A stretch of 13,247 bases of DNA from positions 1 to 13,247 of the forward strand of contig JAEZSU010000318.1 in the NCBI GenBank assembly GCA_023421635.1, given 5' to 3'. Below, piece after piece: positions 6,455 to 12,893 of the stretch (its first letter is position 1; each line of letters begins with the position of its first letter). The notes under the pieces are model-generated. The model ran no database searches and was not told where the DNA came from. It saw nothing but the letters and a program-made list of their open reading frames with translations. The DNA is from Actinomycetes bacterium. Lineage in GTDB: Bacteria > Actinomycetota > Actinomycetes > Actinomycetales > Microbacteriaceae. The position numbers and the translations under genes were made by a program.

Positions 6455-6472
6455 CAGCAACTAAGGAATCCC

Positions 6473-6721
6473 ATGAAGACTGACATCCACCCCACCTACC
6501 AGCCCGTCGTCTTCCGCGACCTCGGCTCGGGTGAGACCTTCCTGACCCGCTCGACCGTCTCGAGCGACAAGACCATCGAGCTCGACGGCGTCGAGTATCC
6601 GGTCGTGGACGTCGAGATCTCGTCCGCCTCGCACCCGTTCTACACGGGCAAGCAGCGCATCATGGACTCCGCCGGTCGCGTCGAGAAGTTCAACCAGCGC
6701 TTCAAGAACTTCGGCAAGTAA
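6473..6721 (+). CDS. rpmE2: 50S ribosomal protein L31, type B (zinc-independent)
   Basis: This 82-residue protein has the type B L31 pattern: [16 protein letters not shown] at the N terminus, [17 protein letters not shown] in the middle, [21 protein letters not shown], and a C-terminal QRFKNFGK. There is no cysteine, so it lacks the zinc-binding CxxC of type A L31. It is part of the large ribosomal subunit and contributes to the bridge with the 30S head. In many bacteria type B replaces the zinc form when zinc is scarce; where it is the only L31 copy it is constitutive. The ATG at 6473 has AAGGA at 6463-6467 with 5 nt spacing, and the protein aligns with the family from this Met, so further upstream in-frame starts are rejected. 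It has its own promoter and a strong terminator, so it is probably monocistronic. Confidence 0.95.
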   Translation: MKTDIHPTYQPVVFRDLGSGETFLTRSTVSSDKTIELDGVEYPVVDVEISSASHPFYTGKQRIMDSAGRVEKFNQRFKNFGK

Positions 6722-6727
6722 TCCTGC

Positions 6728-6767
6728 CGCGAAGAAGGGCCCCGCTTCGGCGGGGCCCTTCTTCGCG
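6728..6767. terminator. perfect 18-bp UUCG terminator between convergent genes
   Basis: The arms at 6728-6745 and 6750-6767 are exact reverse complements, closed by a C(TTCG)G tetraloop, one of the most stable RNA loops. The stem includes GAAGAAGGGCCCCGC, so the 3' arm ends in a CTTCTTC pyrimidine stretch rather than a long T-run. It follows the rpmE2 stop by 6 nt and precedes the exonuclease stop by about 15 nt. Because it is palindromic it can act on both convergent genes. Confidence 0.9.
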
Positions 6768-6782
6768 TGCGGCGTCGGGGTG

Positions 6783-7574
6783 TCAGCGGATCGGCCAGCT
6801 GCCGTCGAGCGCGTCGGCGGGATCGATGCGGCCGATCTTCACGAAGTACTCGGTGAGGCTCTCCGCCTGCTCGCGCGCCCAGGCGATCTGCTGCGTGTGG
6901 AGTTCGTGGGCGGTGGCGGCCAGCGGGAACCTGCCGGCGAGGGCGAGCGCCAGCCGGCCCGCGGCGACGGCGTCGGCCGCGGCATCGTGTGCGCCTTCCA
7001 GCACCACCGAGTAGTGCGCGGCCACCACCTCGAGGGTGCGCTTGCCGCGGCGGTAGCGGTCGAGGCGCTTGTCGACCACGAGCGGATCGAACACCGGGGC
7101 TGGCGCCAGGATCGGCTCGACCCCGTGGCGGAGCGCCTCGTGCTTGAGCAGGGAGAAGTCGAACGGCGCGTTGTAGGCGACGACGGGGATCCCCGCGTCG
7201 AGCAGTCGCCGCAGCGCCGCGACGACCTCCGCCACCACCTCGGCCGCCGGACGGCCCTCGGCGAGAGCCCGTTCGGTCGTGATGCCGTGCACGGCGGTGG
7301 CCCCTGCGGGGATCTCGACGCCCGGGTCGGCGAGCCAGCCTTCGGCGCGCACCACAGCCCCATCGGCGTCGAGCAGGCCCACGTGCGCCGTCACGATGCG
7401 GTCGGCCGTGACGTCGACCCCGGTGGTCTCCAGGTCGAACACCCCGACCGCGCGCACCCACGACGGCAGTGCGGACGCCACGGATGCGGCGATCTCCTCG
7501 ACGACGCCGTCCGTGGCGCCGACGGCGGGTTTGTCATCCCAGAGGGGAAGCGGCTCGGGTCGCCAGGTCTCCAT
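6783..7574 (-). CDS. DEDDh 3'-5' exonuclease (DNA polymerase III epsilon-like)
   Basis: This 263-residue protein has an RNase T/DnaQ-type exonuclease domain. Motif ExoI FDLETTG is at residues 46-52 with D47 and E49, ExoII AYNAPFDFSLL has D139, and ExoIII AHDAAADA has H196 and D201, giving the DEDDh catalytic set. AVHGITTERA (94-103) is also typical. It would remove 3'-terminal nucleotides using two metal ions. As a standalone protein it is more likely a DNA repair or RNA-trimming exonuclease than the replicative epsilon subunit. The N-terminal 40 residues (METWRPEPLPLWDD onwards) and the C-terminal helical region are outside the domain. The ATG at 7574 was chosen because TACGGT ends 6 nt before it and conservation starts downstream; an ORF extension to 7736 would overlap the divergent hydrolase gene. 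Confidence 0.88.
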   Translation of the reverse strand: METWRPEPLPLWDDKPAVGATDGVVEEIAASVASALPSWVRAVGVFDLETTGVDVTADRIVTAHVGLLDADGAVVRAEGWLADPGVEIPAGATAVHGITTERALAEGRPAAEVVAEVVAALRRLLDAGIPVVAYNAPFDFSLLKHEALRHGVEPILAPAPVFDPLVVDKRLDRYRRGKRTLEVVAAHYSVVLEGAHDAAADAVAAGRLALALAGRFPLAATAHELHTQQIAWAREQAESLTEYFVKIGRIDPADALDGSWPIR

Positions 7575-7580
7575 GTCTCG

Positions 7581-7586
7581 ACCGTA
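7581..7586 (-). promoter_or_regulatory. -10 box (TACGGT), predicted leaderless promoter of the exonuclease
   Basis: On the minus strand TACGGT (7586 to 7581) is followed by 6 nt and the ATG at 7574. There is no ribosome-binding site in between. Confidence 0.45.
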
Positions 7587-7638
7587 CGTGCAGACGCCGA
7601 CACCGTCCGGCAGCGGCTCGCGCACAGCGGCGTTTCCG

Positions 7639-7644
7639 TAGACT
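7639..7644 (+). promoter_or_regulatory. -10 box (TAGACT), predicted leaderless promoter of the hydrolase
   Basis: TAGACT is followed by 6 nt and the GTG at 7651. It lies in the 76-bp gap between divergent genes, well separated from the exonuclease box. Confidence 0.5.
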
Positions 7645-7650
7645 CGACGG

Positions 7651-8553
7651 GTGCGCCCCGTCCCCAGCCCGTATGCAGAACGGCTCGCGGCCGTCCCCGT
7701 CGAACGGCACGAGACGGAGGTGCTCGGCGGCCGCACCGCGTACTGGGTCTACGGCCCGGCGGACGCCGCGGTGACGATCGTCGCGGTGCACGGGTTCCGT
7801 GGGGAGCACCACGGGCTCGAACCGGTCGTCGCATTCCTCGACGGCGTCCGGGTGATCTCGCCGGACCTGCCCGGGTTCGGCGAGTCCCCGCCGCTGCCCG
7901 GCCGCGCCCACACCCTCGACGCGTACGCGGCGTGGCTCACCGCGTTCGCAGGCGAGGTGGCGCCCGGGGCTGTGATCCTCGGCCACTCGTTCGGCTCGAT
8001 CGTGACGTCGGCAGCCGTCGCCGCAGGCCTCCGGACGCCCCGCCTCGTCCTCGTCAACCCCATCGGCGCACCCGCCCTCGCGGGACCGCGCGGGGTGCTG
8101 ACCCGGCTCGCGGTCTGCTACTACTGGGCCGGTGCGAAGCTGCCGCGGGCGATGGGGGAGCGGCTGCTGCGGAACGGGCTCATCGTGCGCGCCATGAGTG
8201 CTGCGATGGCGAAGACGGGCGACAAAGGGCTGCGGGCGTTCATCCACGATCAGCACGACACCTACTTCTCGCGGTTCGCCGACCGCGACGTGCTGCACGA
8301 CGCGTTCGTCGCGTCGGTGTCGCACGACGTGAGCGAGTTCGCCGCGCGCATCGACGTCCCCACCCTGCTGGTTGCGGCGGTGCGCGACGACATCACCCCG
8401 ATCGAGGCCGAACGGCGCCTGCGCACCCGCTTCCCGGATGCGCAGCTCGTCGAGATCCCCGAGGTCGGCCACCTCATCCACTACGAGACGCCTGCGCAGG
8501 CGGCCGCTGCGATCACACCGTTCCTGCAGCCCGTCGCCGACGGTACGCGTTGA
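7651..8553 (+). CDS. alpha/beta-fold hydrolase
   Basis: This 300-residue alpha/beta hydrolase has the oxyanion-region motif VHGFRG (residues 46-51), PDLPGFGES (71-79), the nucleophile elbow GHSFG at 111-115 with Ser113, an acid in VRDDITP (D246 or D247), and the catalytic His274 in EVGHLIHYE. A helical cap lies at about 140-220. Esterase, lipase-like or C-C hydrolase activity are all possible; the substrate is not predictable here. The GTG at 7651 is the start that keeps the whole fold and lies 6 nt after TAGACT. The last 41 bp overlap tail-to-tail with the CGNR regulator gene, so the two transcripts can form antisense RNA at their ends. Confidence 0.88.
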   Translation: MRPVPSPYAERLAAVPVERHETEVLGGRTAYWVYGPADAAVTIVAVHGFRGEHHGLEPVVAFLDGVRVISPDLPGFGESPPLPGRAHTLDAYAAWLTAFAGEVAPGAVILGHSFGSIVTSAAVAAGLRTPRLVLVNPIGAPALAGPRGVLTRLAVCYYWAGAKLPRAMGERLLRNGLIVRAMSAAMAKTGDKGLRAFIHDQHDTYFSRFADRDVLHDAFVASVSHDVSEFAARIDVPTLLVAAVRDDITPIEAERRLRTRFPDAQLVEIPEVGHLIHYETPAQAAAAITPFLQPVADGTR

Positions 8554-9070
8554 CGTTCATGCGGTTGCCGCAGTTGCCGGTGTCGCAGTAGCGCTTGGAG
8601 CGGTTCCGCGAGTAGTCGACGTACACCGCCTCGCAGTCGTCGGCCTCGCACACGCGCAGCCGGTCGTACTCGTCGGCACGGATGACGTCGACGATCGCCA
8701 TCGCGGTCTCCACCAGCATCCGGGTCGCCAGCGGCGCGTCGCCGGGGGTCGCGTGGATGTGCCAGTCGTACTCGTCGTGCCGGACGAGCTGAGGGACGGC
8801 CCTCGACTCGGCGAGCATCCCGTTGACCTCCTCGGCCGCAGCGTCGCGGTCGATGTGCCAGAATACGCGGAGCCGGTGCCGGACCCGCCTGACCTCCTCG
8901 AGCTCCGCGTCGTCGCGGCGCAGCGCGCCGGAGTACGGGTGCGCGGTGAGGAAGTCCGCGAGTTCGCCCGCAGTGCCGAGCCGGTCGGTCGTGTCGGATG
9001 CCATGCCGGGGAGCGTGTTGACGAGGTCGACGGCCCACGCCAGGGACCCCCGGGTGTCATCACTGAACAT
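8513..9070 (-). CDS. CGNR zinc-finger (ABATE-domain) putative transcription regulator
   Basis: The protein is 185 residues from the ATG at 9070. It has an N-terminal helical ABATE-type region with the early motif LVNTLPG, and the C-terminal CGNR zinc finger. Zinc ligands are C141 and C146 (C-x4-C) and C162 and C167, the last being the first residue of the C-G-N-R signature (167-170), followed by NVNAYRRRR. This family is annotated as putative stress-related transcription regulators; DNA binding is inferred from the family. AGGAG lies 8 nt before this ATG; a GTG at 9073 is the alternative start. The gene is divergent from an EamA transporter gene, with an inverted repeat between them, suggesting local control of that transporter. 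It overlaps the hydrolase gene's 3' end by 41 bp. Confidence 0.87.
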   Translation of the reverse strand: MFSDDTRGSLAWAVDLVNTLPGMASDTTDRLGTAGELADFLTAHPYSGALRRDDAELEEVRRVRHRLRVFWHIDRDAAAEEVNGMLAESRAVPQLVRHDEYDWHIHATPGDAPLATRMLVETAMAIVDVIRADEYDRLRVCEADDCEAVYVDYSRNRSKRYCDTGNCGNRMNVNAYRRRRAAGTV

Positions 9071-9100
9071 CACCTTGACTCCTGACGGATCGCGGAACTA

Positions 9101-9135
9101 GTGTCACCAGTGTAGTCATCGAACACTCCTGACAC
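9101..9135. promoter_or_regulatory. candidate operator between CGNR gene and EamA gene
   Basis: The arms GTGTCACCAGTGT (9101-9113) and ACACTCCTGACAC (9123-9135) are reverse complements at 11 of 13 positions, with a 9-nt spacer. The right arm ends against the EamA GTG start. ACTCCTGAC inside it recurs at 9078-9086, over the CGNR ribosome-binding site. A TACACT box on the minus strand (9114 to 9109) lies inside the left arm and could be the CGNR -10. This layout fits a regulator binding site that controls both genes. Confidence 0.5.
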
Positions 9136-10140
9136 GTGGAGCCTCCCATCGTCGCCTCGACCGTCTCCCCATCGCGTACCGGCGCGCCCTCCGGGCACCG
9201 CTCCATCGGGTTGCTCGTCGGGATCGGATCGGCGCTCGCGTTCTCGTCGAGCGGCCCGTTCGTGAAGCCGCTGCTCGAGGCCGGCTGGTCCCTCGGCGCG
9301 GCACTCCTCGTGCGGATGGGGGTCGCAGCACTCATCCTCTCGCCCGCGCTCGTCCTCGCGTGGCGTCGGGACCGGGGGGTGTTCCTGCGCCGGTGGCGGC
9401 TCATCGTGGGATTCGGCCTCACCGGCGTGGCAGGCTGCCAGCTCTTCTACTTCGCGGCCATGCAACGGATGCCGGTCGCCGTCGCACTGCTCATCCAGTA
9501 CCTCGCCCCGGTGCTGCTGGTACTCCTCGCCTGGGTGCGCACCCGGCGTGCACCGTCCCGGACGGTCATGATCGGGTCGGTGCTCGCGATCACCGGACTG
9601 GTGCTCGTCGTCGACGTCGCCGGCGCCCGCTTCGACCTGCTGGGCACGATCTTCGCCCTCGGCGCCGCCGTGTGCGTCGGCGCCTACTTCCTGCTCTCGG
9701 AACGAGCCGGCGACGACCTGCCGCCGCTCGCCCTCGCCGCGGGCGGTCTCGTCACCGGCACCGGCGTGATCGGGGTCCTCTGCGCGGTCGGCATCCTCCC
9801 CTTCGCGGCGCCGGCGGTGACCGTCGCCCTCGCCGGCATGGAGGTCCCGGGGATCGTCAGCATCCTCTGGGTCGCGTGTATCGCGACGACGCTCGGCTAC
9901 GCGCTCGGGGTCAAAGCGGTGCCGCTGCTCGGCTCGCGGGTGGCGTCCTTCGTCGGGCTCAGCGAGGTGCTGTTCGCACTCGGGTTCGCCTGGCTCCTGC
10001 TCGGCGAGGCGCCCTCGGCGGTGCAGCTCGTGGGCGGGCTCGTGCTGCTCGGGGGCGTGGTCCTGGTGCGGCTCGACGGCCGCTCCGCGGCGGAACCGGT
10101 CGGGGAGGCCGCTAGGGTTCCCGTCGTGCCAGCTCCATGA
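9136..10140 (+). CDS. EamA/DMT family membrane transporter
   Basis: This 334-residue protein of the drug/metabolite transporter superfamily has ten predicted membrane segments in two EamA repeats (about residues 23-160 and 168-312). The second repeat ends with the familiar LSEVLFALGFAWLLLGEAPSAVQLVGGLVLLGGVVLV-like pattern (275-311), containing the conserved Glu and Gly residues. Members export amino acids, metabolites or drugs across the inner membrane; the substrate is not predictable. The GTG at 9136 has no ribosome-binding site and abuts a candidate operator. A start at a later Met is possible but would cut into the first helix region. The divergent CGNR regulator is its probable controller. 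Its last 29 bp overlap the 3' end of the Lrp gene, and the C-terminal 20 residues are a disordered Ala/Pro/Val tail. Confidence 0.88.
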   Translation: MEPPIVASTVSPSRTGAPSGHRSIGLLVGIGSALAFSSSGPFVKPLLEAGWSLGAALLVRMGVAALILSPALVLAWRRDRGVFLRRWRLIVGFGLTGVAGCQLFYFAAMQRMPVAVALLIQYLAPVLLVLLAWVRTRRAPSRTVMIGSVLAITGLVLVVDVAGARFDLLGTIFALGAAVCVGAYFLLSERAGDDLPPLALAAGGLVTGTGVIGVLCAVGILPFAAPAVTVALAGMEVPGIVSILWVACIATTLGYALGVKAVPLLGSRVASFVGLSEVLFALGFAWLLLGEAPSAVQLVGGLVLLGGVVLVRLDGRSAAEPVGEAARVPVVPAP

Positions 10141-10585
10141 GCGGACCCACCCGGTAGGGGATCACCTCGTCCATCACGAGCGAGGTCTCCGTGCGCTCGA
10201 CTCCGTCGATCGCGAGGATGCGCGCATCCACGTCGAAGAGGTGCTGGGTGTCACGGCAGGCGACGAGGGCCAGCAGATCCACGCTGCCGCTGAGGCCCAG
10301 GGCCTGGATGAGTTCGGGGATCTGCGCGAGCGCCTCCCGGATGCGGGGGAGCTCGTGCTGGCGCACGATCACCGTGACGCACGCGCGGATCGGGAACCCG
10401 AGGGTCGCGGTCCCGATGGAGCGTTCGTAACTGAGGAACGCCCCTGCCGCCTCGAGCCGGGACATGCGCGCCTGCACGGTGTTCCGCGACAGGCCGAGCT
10501 TGTCGGCGAGGGCGACCACGGTGGCCCGGTGGTCACCGGACAGGGCGTGGAGCAGTTCCAGGTCGGTGCGGTCCAGTCCGGGCAT
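10112..10585 (-). CDS. Lrp/AsnC family transcription regulator
   Basis: This 157-residue protein has a normal Lrp/AsnC length. It has an N-terminal winged helix-turn-helix (residues 4-52) with DRTDLELLHAL and a recognition region LADKLGLSRNTVQARMSRLE. A linker strand and a C-terminal RAM effector domain (about 66-145) follow, the latter with GSVDLLALVACRDTQHL. Such proteins sense amino acids or related metabolites and usually bind next to their own gene. It is divergent from 2-oxo acid dehydrogenase E1/E2 genes, the arrangement typical of regulators of branched-chain keto acid dehydrogenase (BkdR-like), so control of that operon is likely. The ATG at 10585 lies 7 nt after TACGCT. Its stop (TAG) lies inside the convergent EamA gene. 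Confidence 0.9.
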   Translation of the reverse strand: MPGLDRTDLELLHALSGDHRATVVALADKLGLSRNTVQARMSRLEAAGAFLSYERSIGTATLGFPIRACVTVIVRQHELPRIREALAQIPELIQALGLSGSVDLLALVACRDTQHLFDVDARILAIDGVERTETSLVMDEVIPYRVGPLMELARREP

Positions 10586-10592
10586 AGTGCTC

Positions 10593-10598
10593 AGCGTA
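10593..10598 (-). promoter_or_regulatory. -10 box (TACGCT), predicted leaderless promoter of the Lrp gene
   Basis: On the minus strand TACGCT (10598 to 10593) is followed by 7 nt and the ATG at 10585. Confidence 0.5.
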
Positions 10599-10605
10599 GA
10601 CCCGA

Positions 10606-10621
10606 CGATGGGCTCGCATCG
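10606..10621. promoter_or_regulatory. candidate Lrp operator dyad
   Basis: CGATG (10606-10610) and CATCG (10617-10621) are exact complements with a 6-nt spacer. The dyad covers the expected -35 region of the Lrp gene and lies upstream of the E1-alpha promoter, so a regulator here could act on both. It is short and has no known consensus match. Confidence 0.25.
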
Positions 10622-10653
10622 ATAGGCAACATGCTCAGCCGCACAGCAGATGC

Positions 10654-10682
10654 TTGAATCGCCCCGGCCCGCGGCTTATCGT
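10654..10682 (+). promoter_or_regulatory. promoter of the 2-oxo acid dehydrogenase operon
   Basis: TTGAAT (10654-10659) is followed after exactly 17 nt by TATCGT (10677-10682), a good sigma-70-like pair and the best -35/-10 match in the window. Transcription would start near 10689, giving a leader of about 64-70 nt with two possible hairpins and AAAGGG before the E1-alpha start. Confidence 0.6.
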
Positions 10683-10691
10683 CGGCCCCAA

Positions 10692-10740
10692 CGGCGAAGA
10701 CGCCGCCACCCCATCGGATGCTGCTCACGAGGCGGCATCC
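10692..10740 (+). other. structured 5' leader of the dehydrogenase operon with a 9-codon ORF
   Basis: Two exact stems are visible: CGGCG-AAGA-CGCCG (10692-10705) and GGATGC (10716-10721) with GCATCC (10735-10740), loop 13 nt. A short ORF, ATG at 10718 to TGA at 10747, would encode MLLTRRHPR. Its stop overlaps the AAAGGG ribosome-binding site and lies just before the E1-alpha start. It has no ribosome-binding site of its own, so translation is doubtful. Confidence 0.3.
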
Positions 10741-10758
10741 ACGGTGAAAGGGATGACG

Positions 10759-11886
10759 ATGGTGTACACCCTGGCTCCGATGACGACTCCCGCCGACTCG
10801 GTCGAGGACGTCGCACGGCTGATCGAACCGGACGGTACCCGGCGTGCCGACCGCCATCTGGACGCGTGGGTGGCGGACGTCGACGCCGACGCACTGCGGG
10901 CGCTGCATCGCGACATGGTGCTGGTGCGCCGGGTCGACGCCGAAGGCGTCGCCCTGCAGCGGCAAGGGCAGCTCGGCCTGTGGCCGCCCTGTCGCGGGCA
11001 GGAGGCGACGCAGGTGGGATCCGCACGTGCCATGCTGCCGCGGGACTTCGCGTTCACCAGCTACCGCGAGCTCGGCGTGTTCCTCACCCGAGGCGCCGCG
11101 CCGGCGGACGTCGTGCTGACCTGGCGCGGCGAGGTCCACTCCTCGGTGGACCCCGAACGGATCGGGGTCGCCATCCCGCAGATCATCATCGGCGCGCACA
11201 GCCTGCACGCGGTCGGCTATGCGATGGGGATCCAGCGGGACGGCGCCGACGCCGCATCCATCGCGTACATCGGCGACGGTGCGATGAGCCAGGGCGACGT
11301 GGGCGAGGCGATGGTGTTCGCAGCCTCGTTCGGAGCGCCGGTCGTGTTCCTGTGCACGAACAACCAGTGGGCGATCTCGGAGCCGGTGTCGCTGCAGACC
11401 CGCGTGCCGCTCGCCCGGCGCGCCCCCGGATACGGCATCCCCAGCATCCGTGTCGACGGCAACGACGTGCTCGCAACCCTCGCCGCCACGCGCTGGGCGC
11501 TCGATCACGCCCGCAGCGGCCGCGGCCCCGCGTTCATCGAGGCGGTGACCTACCGGATGGGGCCGCACACGACCTCCGACGACCCGACCCGCTACCGCGA
11601 CCCCGCGGAGCTCGCTTCCTGGGAGCAGCGCGATCCGATCACGAGGCTGGAGGCCCACCTGCGCGCTGTCGGCGCGTTCGACGACGCCGCGGCGGCAGCG
11701 GTCGAGGCGGACGCCGACGCACTGTGCGCAGCCGTCCGCGCTGCATGCCTGGGCGCGGTGACCGCCCCGCCCGAGACGATCCTGGACGGGGTCTACGCCG
11801 AACCGCACGCCGGGCTCGATGCACAGCGCCGGCGCATGCGCGCCTACCTCGGGTCGTTCGCGGACGCCGAGGAGGCACGGGCATGA
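10759..11886 (+). CDS. 2-oxo acid dehydrogenase E1 component, alpha subunit (probably branched-chain type)
   Basis: The protein is 375 residues from the ATG at 10759. It has the thiamine diphosphate motif GDGAMSQGDVGEA starting at residue 172 and ending in NN at 201-202. LWPPCRGQEATQVG lies at 74-87. The loop YRMGPHTTSDDPTRYR (265-280) is closer to branched-chain E1-alpha loops (HTTSDD) than to pyruvate ones. With E1-beta it decarboxylates 2-oxo acids and loads the acyl group onto lipoyl-E2. Actinobacteria generally use a single-chain AceE for pyruvate, so a two-subunit E1 next to an Lrp gene favours branched-chain keto acids from Val, Leu and Ile; this is inference. AAAGGG lies 6 nt before this ATG; the ATG at 10753 is the alternative. 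The TTG at 10654 is rejected because it is part of the -35 element. The stop overlaps the E1-beta start as ATGA. Confidence 0.88.
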   Translation: MVYTLAPMTTPADSVEDVARLIEPDGTRRADRHLDAWVADVDADALRALHRDMVLVRRVDAEGVALQRQGQLGLWPPCRGQEATQVGSARAMLPRDFAFTSYRELGVFLTRGAAPADVVLTWRGEVHSSVDPERIGVAIPQIIIGAHSLHAVGYAMGIQRDGADAASIAYIGDGAMSQGDVGEAMVFAASFGAPVVFLCTNNQWAISEPVSLQTRVPLARRAPGYGIPSIRVDGNDVLATLAATRWALDHARSGRGPAFIEAVTYRMGPHTTSDDPTRYRDPAELASWEQRDPITRLEAHLRAVGAFDDAAAAAVEADADALCAAVRAACLGAVTAPPETILDGVYAEPHAGLDAQRRRMRAYLGSFADAEEARA

Positions 11887-12893
11887 CCAGGATGACGATG
11901 GGCAAGGCCCTCAACGCCGCACTCGACCGCGCCCTCGCCGACGACGACCACACGCTCCTGCTCGGCGAGGACATCGGCCGGCTGGGCGGGGTGTTCCGCA
12001 TCACCGACGGCCTGCAGGCCACGTACGGCACCGACCGTGTGGTCGACACGCCGCTCGCCGAAGCCGGCATCGTCGGCGCTGCCGTCGGGCTCGCCTACCG
12101 CGGGTACCGCCCCGTCGTCGAGATCCAGTTCGACGGGTTCGTCTACCCGGCCTTCGACCAGATCGTCTGCCAGGTCGCGAAGCTCCGCTACCGGTCCGGC
12201 GGCCGGATGCGGATGCCGATCACGATCCGGATGCCGTGGGCAGGTGGCGGCGGGGCCGCCGAACACCACTCCGAGTCGCCTGAGGCGTACTTCGCGCACA
12301 CCGCCGGCATCCGCGTCGTGGTGCCGTCGACCCCGCAGGACGCCTTCACCATGCTCCGCCAGGCCGTCGCGAGCGACGACCCGGTGGTGTTCCTGGAGCC
12401 GAAGCGGCTCTACCACGTGTCGGGTGAGGTCGACCTGGAGGCGCCGCTCGCGGACGCCGCGCCGATGGGTGTTGCACGGGTGGTCCGGCCGGGGACCGAC
12501 GCCACCGTCGTCGCGTACGGCGGGCTCGTGCCGGTCGCGCTCGACGCCGCTGCCGCAGCGGAGGTCGACGGGGTGTCGCTGGAGGTCGTCGACCTCCGGT
12601 CGGTGTCGCCCTTCGACCTGGAGACCGTCGCCGCGTCGGTGCGCCGCACCGGCCGGCTCGTCGTCACGCACGAGGCGGCGGGGGAGGCGGGGGTCGGCGC
12701 CGAGGTCGTCGCGCGCGTCGCAGAGACCTGCTTCGACGCACTCCGGAGCGCGCCGGTGCGGGTCACCGGCTACGACATCCCGTACCCGCCGGCGCGCCTG
12801 GAATCGCACCATGTGCCCGATCTCGACCGCATCCTCGACGGCGTCGACCATGTCCTGGGCCGGCCGAGCAGCTTCTCGGCGGTGACCGCGTGA
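11883..12893 (+). CDS. 2-oxo acid dehydrogenase E1 component, beta subunit
   Basis: This 336-residue protein forms the E1 heterotetramer with the upstream alpha subunit. GEDIGRLGGVFRIT (residues 28-41) opens the pyrimidine-binding domain, DTPLAEAGI contains the catalytic Glu60, and VVEIQFDGFVYPAFDQI (78-94) is strongly conserved. A His pair (GAAEHHSESPEAYF, H128-H129) lies near the active site, and the C-terminal transketolase domain starts around residue 205 with GVARVVRPG. The length fits the family. The ATG at 11883 overlaps the alpha-subunit TGA (ATGA), and its own TGA overlaps the E2 GTG, so the three proteins are translationally coupled and made in fixed ratio. Confidence 0.93.
   Translation: MTRMTMGKALNAALDRALADDDHTLLLGEDIGRLGGVFRITDGLQATYGTDRVVDTPLAEAGIVGAAVGLAYRGYRPVVEIQFDGFVYPAFDQIVCQVAKLRYRSGGRMRMPITIRMPWAGGGGAAEHHSESPEAYFAHTAGIRVVVPSTPQDAFTMLRQAVASDDPVVFLEPKRLYHVSGEVDLEAPLADAAPMGVARVVRPGTDATVVAYGGLVPVALDAAAAAEVDGVSLEVVDLRSVSPFDLETVAASVRRTGRLVVTHEAAGEAGVGAEVVARVAETCFDALRSAPVRVTGYDIPYPPARLESHHVPDLDRILDGVDHVLGRPSSFSAVTA

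Noticed and set aside
6389..6472. N-terminal extension of rpmE2 from 6389
   Set aside because: It would include the -10 box and leader hairpin; type B L31 begins at the Met at 6473, which has AAGGA upstream.
7575..7736. N-terminal extension of the exonuclease to 7736
   Set aside because: The extra 54 residues resemble no domain, overlap the divergent hydrolase gene and its promoter, and ignore the TACGGT-N6-ATG arrangement at 7574.
10654..10752. Upstream TTG extension of E1-alpha (33 extra codons)
   Set aside because: The TTG is part of the best promoter -35 (TTGAAT) and the extension lies upstream of the predicted transcription start; AAAGGG and ATG further down are better.
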